This document shows positions 1-7,066 of a stretch of DNA of 64,000 nt, in pieces; positions within the stretch are counted from its first letter, which is position 1; each line of letters starts with the position of its first letter. The stretch lies in contig NZ_JAGWCB010000018.1 of assembly GCF_020387415.1 (NCBI RefSeq), positions 1-64,000 of the forward strand, written 5' to 3'. The stretch is from Ideonella benzenivorans (GTDB taxonomy: Bacteria; Pseudomonadota; Gammaproteobacteria; Burkholderiales; Burkholderiaceae_C). Both the position numbers and the translations under genes were made by a program. The notes beneath the pieces were generated by a model, which was given only the letters and a program-made list of their open reading frames with translations, ran no database searches and had not been told where the DNA came from.

Positions 1-125
1 CAGGAATTGAAGTGAACTTCACTTCAGTTTCCATGAGCGTTTAAAGTCTTTCGACCTCGAGTCCTAAGACTCTTGGCACTCGCCTTCAAACGCCCACGCT
101 TATCGGCTGTTACTTGTTAAAGAGC
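1..125 (-). promoter_or_regulatory. rRNA operon leader with boxA antitermination site
   Basis: The minus strand carries GCTCTTTAACAAG (113-125), which matches the rrn boxA. It is followed by AACAGCCGATAAGCGTGGGC, a sequence typical of the region just before 16S rRNA in betaproteobacteria. Positions 1-371 hold no supported protein gene: they are the rrn promoter, its leader, and the stretch between that promoter and the end of ptsI. The 16S gene itself is outside the window, so the assignment rests on the leader alone. Confidence 0.75.
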
Positions 126-187
126 TCGGCCTTGCGACCGTTGCGATCTTGCGATCGCGGCTGACTTGTCATCAGCGAAGAGGGTGA

Positions 188-240
188 ATTTTGATTCAAT
201 CTCTTCGGCTTGTCAAGCGTTTGCAAAATTTATTTTTCGC
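188..240 (-). promoter_or_regulatory. Strong sigma70 promoter of an rRNA operon
   Basis: On the minus strand there is a perfect -35 box TTGACA (211-216), a 17-bp spacer and a -10 box CAAAAT (188-193). An A/T-rich stretch (about 221-238) lies just upstream of the -35 and has the look of an UP element. The window is otherwise very GC-rich, so this stands out. Downstream comes a boxA-type antitermination sequence. The structural RNA genes would lie to the left of position 1 and are not in the window. Confidence 0.8.
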
Positions 241-356
241 AAGGCTTGGAAGCCATCCGTAAACGCTTCGGTTCTAGCTGCAGGCGACTGGTCTCTTTTT
301 CAAGAGCCGCCGCCGTTTGCAGGACCGCCGCCGTTCAGCGGAGCCTCGCAGTATAT

Positions 357-380
357 GCGACTTTCAAAGCGCTATGCAAG
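357..380 (-). repeat. Copy A of a 24-bp dispersed repeat
   Basis: The minus strand reads CTTGCATAGCGCTTTGAAAG followed by TCGC. It overlaps the last codons and the stop of ptsI. A near-identical copy (21 of 24 bases by eye) lies on the plus strand at 9122-9145. The function is unknown. Confidence 0.5.
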
Positions 381-2171
381 CCCTGCCCGCAAGGGCTTGG
401 CTGACCCCGCCCGCAACAGCGTGGCGCCCACCTCCTGGGGGTTGTCCGCCTCCAGCACGCCAGGCAGAGCTGCGGCCAGCGCGCGAGCGTCCGCCCGCAG
501 GATGCGCTGCTTGATCGCGCCGACCTGGGCCGGATGCATCGAAAAGCTGCGCAGCCCCATGGCCAGCAACAGTTCGGTGAACGCGGGATCCCCTGCCATC
601 TCACCGCACACGCTGACACCGCGCCCCATCGCGTTGGCGCCCGCGATGGCCTGGGCGATCAGCCGCAGCACCGCCGGGTGCCACGCATCGTAGAGATGGG
701 ACACCGCCTCATCGGCCCGGTCGATCGCCAAGGTGTACTGAATCAGATCGTTGGTCCCGATCGAGATGAAATCGAAATGGCGCAGCAGGCTGGGCAGGAT
801 CAACACGGCCGCCGGAATCTCGATCATCGCGCCCAGCTCCACCGGGCCGAACGGCAGGCCGTCGGCCCGGAGGCTGTCTCGCGCCTGCTCGATCAGCGCC
901 AGCACCTGCTGCACCTCCTGCAGATGGGCCAGCATGGGAATCAGGACCCGGACCCGCCCATGGGCAGCCGCCCGCAGAATGGCCCGCAACTGCTGCAGGA
1001 ACATGTCGGGCTCCGACAGGCTCCAGCGGATGGCCCGCAGCCCCAGGGCCGGGTTGAGGCTGTGCTCGTGCCGCAACTCCTGCACCGACAACCGGTCCAG
1101 GGGCTTGTCCGCCCCGACATCCACCGTACGGATCGTCACCGGCAGCCCTTTGAGCGAGGTCACCACGCTCAGATAGGCCTCGTACTGCTCTTCCTCGTCG
1201 GGCAGGTTGCCGCCCCGGTTCATGAACAGGAACTCACTGCGGAACAGGCCCACCCCGGCCGCGCCGGATTCCAACACGGCCGGCGCGTCGTTGGGCAGCT
1301 CGATGTTGGCCAGCAACTCCACCGCCTGCCCGTCCAGCGTGACCGAGGGCGTGTTGCGCAGGCGGCGCAGGCGGGCACGCTCGAGCTCGGACTGCTGCTG
1401 ACGGAACCGGTACTCCTCCAGCACCATGGGGGGCGGGTTGACGATCAGGATGCCCGCATCCCCATCGATCACGACCCAGTCGTCCTGCCGCACCAGGCGG
1501 CTGGCCTCCCGGGCCCCAACGACGGCGGGGATGTCCATGCTGCGCGCGACGATCGCGGTGTGCGAGGTGCGCCCGCCCACATCGGTCACGAACCCGGTGA
1601 ACAGACTGCGCTTGAACTGCAGCATGTCGGCAGGCGCGATGTCATTGGCCACCAGCACCAGTGGTTCCTCGCCGGCCAGATCGCGGGCCTGGGGCGGTGC
1701 CAGCGGCGCCACCGCAGCCAGCCCCTTGCGCCGTCTGATCAAGGCCTTGATCAGACGCTCGGCCACCTGCTCGACATCGGCCTTGCGCTCACGCAGGTAG
1801 TCGTCCCCCATGTCGTCGAACTGCCGCGACAGGACCTCCAGCTGGGAGGCGACCGCCCACTCGGCGTTGTAGTGACGCTGGATGATCCAGTTGACGATGG
1901 CGTCCGTCAGCATTGGGTCATGCAGCATCATCAGGTGCACGTCCAGCAAGGCCACCAGCTCGGCGTGGGCCTCCTCGGGCACCTCGCGCTTGAGGGCCAT
2001 CAATTCAGCCGACACCTCATCACGGGCCTGGCGCAGGCGGGCCACCTCATGGCCCACATCGGCAGGGTCGACGAATTGATGCGAAACGTCGAAGCGGCTG
2101 GAGGCCAGCAGGACAGCCCGGCCTATCGCCACGCCCCGCGAGACCGGCAGACCAAAGACCTGGATGCTCAT
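372..2171 (-). CDS. ptsI: PTS enzyme I (phosphoenolpyruvate-protein phosphotransferase)
   Basis: This is enzyme I of the phosphotransferase system. It autophosphorylates from PEP and passes the phosphate to HPr in the cytoplasm. At 599 residues its length is normal for the family. The swivel-domain motif GGRTSHTAIVA places the phospho-histidine at His204, and the PEP-binding half contains GLFRSEFLFMNR and the CGEMAGDP signature near the C-terminus. I start at the ATG at 2171 (MSIQVFGLPVS), where family similarity begins; an ATG 48 bp upstream adds unrelated sequence. It is co-oriented with ptsH and the EIIA gene, but an olsB-like gene on the opposite strand separates it from ptsH, so it probably needs its own promoter. 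A hairpin (377-399) covers the last codons. Confidence 0.95.
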   Translation of the reverse strand: MSIQVFGLPVSRGVAIGRAVLLASSRFDVSHQFVDPADVGHEVARLRQARDEVSAELMALKREVPEEAHAELVALLDVHLMMLHDPMLTDAIVNWIIQRHYNAEWAVASQLEVLSRQFDDMGDDYLRERKADVEQVAERLIKALIRRRKGLAAVAPLAPPQARDLAGEEPLVLVANDIAPADMLQFKRSLFTGFVTDVGGRTSHTAIVARSMDIPAVVGAREASRLVRQDDWVVIDGDAGILIVNPPPMVLEEYRFRQQQSELERARLRRLRNTPSVTLDGQAVELLANIELPNDAPAVLESGAAGVGLFRSEFLFMNRGGNLPDEEEQYEAYLSVVTSLKGLPVTIRTVDVGADKPLDRLSVQELRHEHSLNPALGLRAIRWSLSEPDMFLQQLRAILRAAAHGRVRVLIPMLAHLQEVQQVLALIEQARDSLRADGLPFGPVELGAMIEIPAAVLILPSLLRHFDFISIGTNDLIQYTLAIDRADEAVSHLYDAWHPAVLRLIAQAIAGANAMGRGVSVCGEMAGDPAFTELLLAMGLRSFSMHPAQVGAIKQRILRADARALAAALPGVLEADNPQEVGATLLRAGSAKPLRAGLA

Positions 2172-2303
2172 GGCCTGGAATGTAGCAGTACGGGGCGGGT
2201 GCAAAGCCGCGGGGAACACCTCGTCACCAAAGCGTCAATGCCATGTCATGCACCGGTCACTCGCCATCGTGAGCATGCCGGCATGGACAAGGAGACCTCG
2301 ACG

Positions 2304-3155
2304 ATGAAAGAGCTGCCCACGCCGACCCTGCCGCTGATCGGCATGCTGGACTTCCGTTCGCCACGCGCGGTGCCGGTGCGCAAGATGCTCGACGACCGGC
2401 CCGCCGTGGCGGCCGAAGGTGCCTTCGAGGTGATGTGGGCCCGCCACCAGGATGAAGTGCGCGAAGCCCAGGCCCTGCGCCATCGCGTGTTCGCCCAGGA
2501 GATGGGAGCCCGCCTGCGACCGCCGCCGGGCACACCCGACGGGCTGGACGTGGATGTGTTCGATTCGTTCTGCGAGCACCTGCTGGTGCGCACCCTGCCG
2601 CAAAACCACCGCCCGGGTCAGGTGATCGGCACCTACCGTGTGCTCACGCCAGGCGCCGCCCGCCGAGCCGGTGGCTATTACAGCGACACCGAGTTCGACC
2701 TCACCCGGCTGCGCCCGCTGCGCGAACGCATGGCCGAACTGGGACGGTCGTGCGTTGATCCGGACCACCGCTCCGGCGGCGTGATCCTGGCCCTCTGGGG
2801 CGCCCTGGCCTCCTTCATGGACCAGAACGGCCTGGACACCATGGTCGGCTGCGCCAGCATCGGCATGCGCGACGGCGGCCACGCCGCCGCCAGCATCTGG
2901 CAGCGCCTGAGCCAGACCCACATGGCCCCGGTGGAGCATCAGGTCCGGCCGCGCACCCCGCTGCCGGTGGAAGAGCTGGACCGGGACCTGCCGGTGGAGC
3001 CGCCCGCCCTGATCAAGGGCTACCTGCGCTGTGGTGCCAAGGTGCTGGGCGCCCCGGCCTGGGATCCGGACTTCAACACGGCCGATCTGCCGATGCTGAT
3101 GCGCCTGTCGGATCTGCCCAGCCGCTACCGCCGCCACTTCCTGGGCGGCTTCTGA
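2304..3155 (+). CDS. olsB: OlsB-like ornithine N-acyltransferase (GNAT fold)
   Basis: The 283-residue protein resembles the hemolysin-like/OlsB acyltransferases, which transfer a 3-hydroxyacyl group from ACP to ornithine in the first step of phosphorus-free ornithine lipid synthesis. Family-type features are the REAQALRHRVFAQEMGA segment near residue 50, the VGTYRVL-like strand (VIGTYRVLTP), ELGRSCVDP (an E-x-G-R-x-C/S-V element) and the GCASI motif. The ATG at 2304 is preferred over the one at 2283 because AAGGAG lies 9 bp upstream of it. The gene sits antisense between ptsH and ptsI, and its stop codon directly abuts the ptsH stop. No olsA-type second acyltransferase is seen nearby, so the exact acyl acceptor is inferred. 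Confidence 0.75.
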   Translation: MKELPTPTLPLIGMLDFRSPRAVPVRKMLDDRPAVAAEGAFEVMWARHQDEVREAQALRHRVFAQEMGARLRPPPGTPDGLDVDVFDSFCEHLLVRTLPQNHRPGQVIGTYRVLTPGAARRAGGYYSDTEFDLTRLRPLRERMAELGRSCVDPDHRSGGVILALWGALASFMDQNGLDTMVGCASIGMRDGGHAAASIWQRLSQTHMAPVEHQVRPRTPLPVEELDRDLPVEPPALIKGYLRCGAKVLGAPAWDPDFNTADLPMLMRLSDLPSRYRRHFLGGF

Positions 3156-3425
3156 TCACTGGCCCTCGCCGAACTTGTCGTCGACCAGGGCCTTGATCGC
3201 GTCGAGGGCCTGCTGTTCGTCGGGGCCGTCCACCTCCAGCTCCACTTCGGAGCCCAGGCCGGCGGCCAGCATCATGACGCCCATGATGCTCTTGGCATTC
3301 ACCCGCCGCTCATTGCGGCTCATGAACACCTCCGACTTGAACGTGGTGGCCAGCTTGGTGAGCTTGGCGGACGCGCGGGCATGCAGACCCAGCTTATTGC
3401 TGATGTTGAGCGTGGCTTTGATCAT
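3156..3425 (-). CDS. ptsH: HPr phosphocarrier protein
   Basis: This 89-residue cytoplasmic phosphocarrier relays phosphate from enzyme I to EIIA. The active-site segment KLGLHARAS carries His15. Ser46 lies in the conserved NAKSIMGVMML helix; in many proteobacteria with an HPr kinase this is the regulatory phosphorylation site, although no hprK is present in this window. The gene overlaps the end of the upstream EIIA gene by 32 bp, which indicates translational coupling. Its stop codon abuts the convergent olsB-like gene with no spacer. Confidence 0.96.
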   Translation of the reverse strand: MIKATLNISNKLGLHARASAKLTKLATTFKSEVFMSRNERRVNAKSIMGVMMLAAGLGSEVELEVDGPDEQQALDAIKALVDDKFGEGQ

Positions 3426-3843
3426 GGAGCCGCGAGTTTAAAGCCTGGTTTTGGGGTCGCTGCACCGCAATCTGCATCACCCCCTGCCCGCCCCCGGCGA
3501 CCGCCCGGCCGACCAATGATTCCAGCGGCTCTTCGAGGTGGCTGAGCAGGCGCCACAGCATGGGCACGTTCACCCCGGTGACCAGGCGCACATCCACCCC
3601 ATCGGTCAGGCGCTGAGCCACATTGCTCGGCGTGGCGCCAAACACATCGGTCAGCAGCAGGATCTGCTCCCCTTCCAGCGGCACCAGCAAGGCCCTGGCC
3701 TGCGCTTCCACCTGCTCGGGCAGGGCATCGGGCACCACGTCCAGCGCCAGCACCCGGTCCAGCCGTTCGGGAAAGACATGGCCGGCCACCTGCCGCAAGG
3801 CGGTGGCCAGGGGCGCATGGGCAAGGATCAGCAAACCAGGCAT
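3394..3843 (-). CDS. PTS EIIA component, mannose/fructose (EIIA-Man) type
   Basis: This is a 149-residue single-domain EIIA of the mannose family. The N-terminal MPGLLILAHAPLA strand-loop places the phospho-histidine at His9. LLTDVFGATPSNVAQ is the conserved interface loop, and GVNVPML follows. No EIIB, EIIC or EIID is present. As in other Burkholderiales, the EIIA-HPr-enzyme I set is therefore likely a regulatory phosphorelay rather than a sugar importer (family knowledge). The ATG at 3843 gives the canonical N-terminus. A -10-like CATAAT (3907-3912, minus strand) lies about 65 bp upstream, without a convincing -35. Confidence 0.9.
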   Translation of the reverse strand: MPGLLILAHAPLATALRQVAGHVFPERLDRVLALDVVPDALPEQVEAQARALLVPLEGEQILLLTDVFGATPSNVAQRLTDGVDVRLVTGVNVPMLWRLLSHLEEPLESLVGRAVAGGGQGVMQIAVQRPQNQALNSRLHDQSHAQHQQ

Positions 3844-4091
3844 GGCGGATTCCAAGTCAACGACACCAGGGTCGACAACCCCTGAGTCGCCCTGTCCAGG
3901 GTCGGGATTATGGCGAGCGCCGACCGCGCATCCCCAGAAATGAAACGGCCCCCAGGGCTCCACAGCAGGAGAATTTCTCACCCTGGGTCCTGCCGCCCCC
4001 CATCTTCACCTCTTGGCAGGCGCGGCCTACAGCAACACACTGTAACTTCCACCGCGGGCATTCCTGCCACTTTTCCCGGGACCCGACCACC

Positions 4092-5180
4092 ATGGCTCTG
4101 CCTTCGACCGACGAACGCTACTGGCTGCAGATCATCGGTCAGATGGGCAGCGAGGTCGCGTCTGCCTTGTCCGCGGTCCAGGACGATCTGGACCAGCTGG
4201 ATCCCGCCACCCCGTCCCTGCCGTCCCTGCCGTCGCTGAAGAAGCTGCAGGAGGACCTGGCCCGGGTGCGGCAGATCGGCATGCTGGGCCAGCAACTGGC
4301 CCGGATGGCCGCCGGCGAGGTGCGCCAAGCCCCCGAAGAGGTCTCCCTGACCACGCTGCTGCGCGATGCGCTGGCACAGCAGAAGGCGCAGGCGACCCTG
4401 CGCGGTATCGAACTGCACCGCGCCATGCACCCCGCCACCGTGCTGTTGGATCCCAGCTTGCTGCATGGCTTCCTGGTGCAGTTGCTGGACTGGGGCCTGG
4501 CCCAGGCCCAGGACGCCTTGAGCCTGCGGCTGGAACTGCAGGGCTGGCCAACGGCGGCACGGCTGCAACTGCGCGCCAGCCACCCCCAGCCGCAGGCACT
4601 GCCCCCCGCCAGCGCCCAGGCACTGGCCTGGTGCCTGATCGAGCAGATGGCCCGGACCCAGCACCTGCCCCTGACCCGGCAGGACGGCCCCGATGCCACG
4701 CTGGTGCAGGTCGATTTCCCGCAAACCCTGGCCTCGGAGCTGGACTTCGACACCGACAACGCCGGGGAGGAGGCCTCCTCGCTGTTCGCGCTGTCGCAGG
4801 CCTCCCGGCCCCTCAATGGCAGCCACTGGCTGGTGATTGCAGCCCACCGGGACCTGCGGGCCGAGGTGCGGGACGCCCTGCGGCCCAACGGCATGCTGGT
4901 GGACTTCGTGGGCAGCATCGGCGAGGCCGAGCGGTTCTGCCAGGAATCGATGCCCCACGGCGTGCTGTATGAAGCCATCCTGGGCGGGGAACGCATGCAG
5001 GCCCTGCGTTCGCGGCTGCGCGCACAGGCGCCACGGCAGGTCTGGGTGGAGATCTCGGCCGAGGGCCTGCATTGCGACGACGGCCATCCGACCCACGACC
5101 GCCCCGGCCGGATCGGCCGCGACGCGCTGGGCGATCGCCTGCCCGGGCTGCTGGAGGCCGAATACACCCGCAGCCTCTGA
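4092..5180 (+). CDS. Degenerate histidine-kinase-like protein with receiver-like C-terminus
   Basis: No exact family is recognised for this 362-residue cytoplasmic protein. Residues about 40-75 form an amphipathic helix, with a PSL-PSL-PSL repeat just before it. Residues about 80-215 follow the layout of a kinase ATPase domain: the segment LTTLLRDALAQQKAQATLRG is the usual lead-in, and FLVQLLDWGLAQAQ sits where the N-box should be. The catalytic Asn, the phospho-acceptor His (HE-x-RTPL) and the glycine-rich boxes are all absent. The C-terminal 110 residues resemble a receiver fold (HWLVIAAHRDLRAEVRDAL, then GVLYEAIL) without the phosphorylatable Asp. A scaffold or anti-kinase role is possible but unproven. 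A TlpA-like gene follows 50 bp downstream. Confidence 0.6.
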   Translation: MALPSTDERYWLQIIGQMGSEVASALSAVQDDLDQLDPATPSLPSLPSLKKLQEDLARVRQIGMLGQQLARMAAGEVRQAPEEVSLTTLLRDALAQQKAQATLRGIELHRAMHPATVLLDPSLLHGFLVQLLDWGLAQAQDALSLRLELQGWPTAARLQLRASHPQPQALPPASAQALAWCLIEQMARTQHLPLTRQDGPDATLVQVDFPQTLASELDFDTDNAGEEASSLFALSQASRPLNGSHWLVIAAHRDLRAEVRDALRPNGMLVDFVGSIGEAERFCQESMPHGVLYEAILGGERMQALRSRLRAQAPRQVWVEISAEGLHCDDGHPTHDRPGRIGRDALGDRLPGLLEAEYTRSL

Positions 5181-5230
5181 GGCTCGGAGCCACGGTCGTA
5201 CACTGCGGGCCTCCCTCCCGTGAGCCCGCC

Positions 5231-5740
5231 ATGCATCGCCGTCAACACCTCGCCCTCACCGCCGGTCTGATCGCTTCCGCCACCCTGGGCCTGGGTGGAC
5301 TGGCGGGATGCTCGCGCCGCGAGGCGGCCCCGGACGTGACCCTGACCCTGCTGGACGGGCGCCAGCAAGCGCTGTCGGGTCTGCGCGGCAAGGTGGTGCT
5401 GGTGAACTTCTGGGCCACCAGTTGCACGACCTGCGTGCACGAGATGCCGCAGCTGGTGGCCACCCACCAGAAGTTCCAGGGCCAGGGCTATGAGACCCTG
5501 GCCATCGCGATGAGCTACGACACACCGGACTATGTGGCCAGTTTCGCCCAGACGCGCGGCCTGCCCTTCCGGGTGGCGCTGGACCGCAGCGGCGACGCCG
5601 CCAAGCACTTCGGCGATGTGCGCCTGACGCCCACCAGCTTCCTGCTCGACAAGCAGGGCGGCATCGTCAAAAAGTACGTGGGGGAACCTGACTTTCCGGC
5701 ACTGCACCAGCTGATCGGCCAGCTGCTGGCCGAGGCCTGA
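5231..5740 (+). CDS. TlpA-family thioredoxin-like lipoprotein
   Basis: This is a 169-residue periplasmic redox protein of the TlpA/ResA/AhpC-TSA group. The signal sequence carries a twin arginine (MHRRQHLALTAG) and ends in the lipobox LAGC with Cys27, so Tat export followed by lipidation is likely. The thioredoxin fold begins near residue 35, and NFWATSCTTC supplies the redox pair Cys65 and Cys68. The cis-proline loop is RLTPTSFLLD. Such proteins reduce disulfides, often in cytochrome c maturation; the specific partner is not evident here. The end of the gene and that of the convergent marR-type gene are separated by a loose inverted repeat (5735-5762). Confidence 0.88.
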   Translation: MHRRQHLALTAGLIASATLGLGGLAGCSRREAAPDVTLTLLDGRQQALSGLRGKVVLVNFWATSCTTCVHEMPQLVATHQKFQGQGYETLAIAMSYDTPDYVASFAQTRGLPFRVALDRSGDAAKHFGDVRLTPTSFLLDKQGGIVKKYVGEPDFPALHQLIGQLLAEA

Positions 5741-5767
5741 GCACCGGCGTCGCCCGTCAGGCGGCGA

Positions 5768-6199
5768 TCACACCATGGCCTCGGCCGCGGCCTGCACCTG
5801 TTCCAGCAGCTCCGTGGCCGCGCGCAGCAGCGCAGGATCGACACCCCCCAGCAGCTCCCGGCGCACCGGGTCGGCCTGCTGCCGCACCTCGTCATACAGG
5901 GCCCGGCCCTGAGGGGTGAGCACCACGTGCTTCATCCGCCGGTCGTTCGGCACGGCTTGGCGCATCACCAGGCCGGCCTTCTCCAGCCGGTCCAGCATCG
6001 ACACCATCGTCGCGCCCTCCACCCCCACACTCTGCGCCAGCTCGATCTGCGACAGCGGCGCCGCCGCCTTGGCCACCACGGCCACCGTCACCCAGCTGGC
6101 CTGGCTCATGCCCAGCCCCTTGAGCCGCCGGTCCACGGCCAGGCGCCAGTTGCGGGCCGCCCCATGCAGGGCGATGGAAAACCGTTCCTCAGGGGTCAT
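5768..6199 (-). CDS. MarR-family transcriptional regulator
   Basis: This 143-residue winged-helix regulator shows the standard MarR arrangement. An N-terminal dimerisation helix is followed by LSQIELAQSVGVEGATMVSM as the helix-turn-helix, then LDRLEKAGLVMRQAVPNDRRMKHVVLTPQGRAL, which contains the DxR wing. MarR proteins bind palindromic operators and are released by small ligands such as phenolics or by oxidation. The gene is divergent from the ZIP-type transporter gene, and a near-perfect palindrome lies 9 bp upstream of its start. Autoregulation and control of the neighbour are therefore plausible. The ligand is unknown. Confidence 0.9.
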   Translation of the reverse strand: MTPEERFSIALHGAARNWRLAVDRRLKGLGMSQASWVTVAVVAKAAAPLSQIELAQSVGVEGATMVSMLDRLEKAGLVMRQAVPNDRRMKHVVLTPQGRALYDEVRQQADPVRRELLGGVDPALLRAATELLEQVQAAAEAMV

Positions 6200-6208
6200 G
6201 ATGAGACC

Positions 6209-6223
6209 ATCTAATCATCAGAT
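6209..6223. promoter_or_regulatory. Candidate MarR operator
   Basis: ATCTAATCATCAGAT is a 15-bp palindrome with a single mismatched pair, centred 17 bp upstream of the marR-type start codon. It lies between divergent genes, as expected for an autoregulatory MarR operator. It was found by eye and no binding data are implied. Confidence 0.45.
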
Positions 6224-6309
6224 CCCTACCATCTTAAAGTCCCTCCAGGGGGCCGCCGGAAGAGGGGATCCACCACCTCGGCGACAATACCGGATTGTCC
6301 GCCAGCCCC

Positions 6310-7047
6310 ATGACCGCCCTCGCCCTGTCGTTTCTCACCTTTGTCTCGACGACGCTGGGCGGCCTGCTGGCCCTGCGTTTTCGCGACCGGCTGCACCATC
6401 TGCTGGGCTTCACCGCCGGGGTGATGCTGGGCGTCGTGGCCTTCGATCTGCTGCCCGAGGTCTTCGAGATGTCAGCCTCGCTGGGCGAGAACGGGCTGCG
6501 CGCCATGGTGGCCCTGGTGGCGGGCTTCCTGCTGTTCCACAGCCTGGAGAAGTTTGTGCTGGTGCACAGCGCGCACGAGGAGGAATACGCCCACCATGCC
6601 CATCCGCGGGTGGGGGTCGTGTCCGCCCTGGCACTGATCGGCCACAGCTTCATGGACGGCGCCGGCATCGGCCTGGCCTTCCAGGTCTCGGACACGGCTG
6701 GCATCACGGTGGCCATCGCGGTGGTGGCGCACGACTTCTGCGATGGTCTGAACACGGTGGGCCTGATGCTGCTGCATCGCAACAAAACCTCCCACTCGCT
6801 GGCCATGCTGCTGCTGGATGCGCTGGCACCGGTGCTGGGGGCGGCGTCCACGCTGGCCTTCACCCTGCCGCCCAGCGTGCTGGTGCTCTACCTGGGGGGC
6901 TTCGCCGGCGTGCTGCTCTACATCGGCGTGGCCGACATCCTGCCGCAGGCCCATTCCCAGGCGGGCCCTGGCACCTCGCTGCGTCTGATCGGCCTGACGA
7001 CGCTGGGCGCCGCGGTGATGTACGCGGTGGTGCGGGCCGCGGGCTGA
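6310..7047 (+). CDS. ZIP-family divalent metal transporter
   Basis: This 245-residue inner-membrane protein has about eight hydrophobic segments and a short His-rich loop (HEEEYAHHAHPR, about residues 92-103), which is typical of ZIP transporters. The metal-binding helices IV and V are recognisable as LIGHSFMDGAGIG and VVAHDFCDGLNTVG. Helix V has H-D-x-x-D where classical ZIPs have H-E-x-x-H. Substrates of the family are Zn, Fe or Mn; the direction and substrate here are not deducible. I take the ATG at 6310 rather than the TTG at 6295. The divergent marR-type gene may regulate it. Confidence 0.82.
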   Translation: MTALALSFLTFVSTTLGGLLALRFRDRLHHLLGFTAGVMLGVVAFDLLPEVFEMSASLGENGLRAMVALVAGFLLFHSLEKFVLVHSAHEEEYAHHAHPRVGVVSALALIGHSFMDGAGIGLAFQVSDTAGITVAIAVVAHDFCDGLNTVGLMLLHRNKTSHSLAMLLLDALAPVLGAASTLAFTLPPSVLVLYLGGFAGVLLYIGVADILPQAHSQAGPGTSLRLIGLTTLGAAVMYAVVRAAG

Positions 7048-7066
7048 GCCCGGGCCCTGGCGCCGC

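Noticed and set aside
377-399. Hairpin CAAGCCCT/AGGGCTTG as a ptsI terminator
   Set aside because: It lies inside the last codons of ptsI and has no T-run, so a terminator call is not supported.
534-2282. Plus-strand frame running through ptsI into the olsB-like gene
   Set aside because: It is the shadow of ptsI joined to the real gene. The real start is the ATG at 2304, supported by AAGGAG.
6295-6309. TTG start for the ZIP-type gene
   Set aside because: It only adds five residues before the ATG at 6310, which begins the hydrophobic segment; no ribosome binding site favours it.
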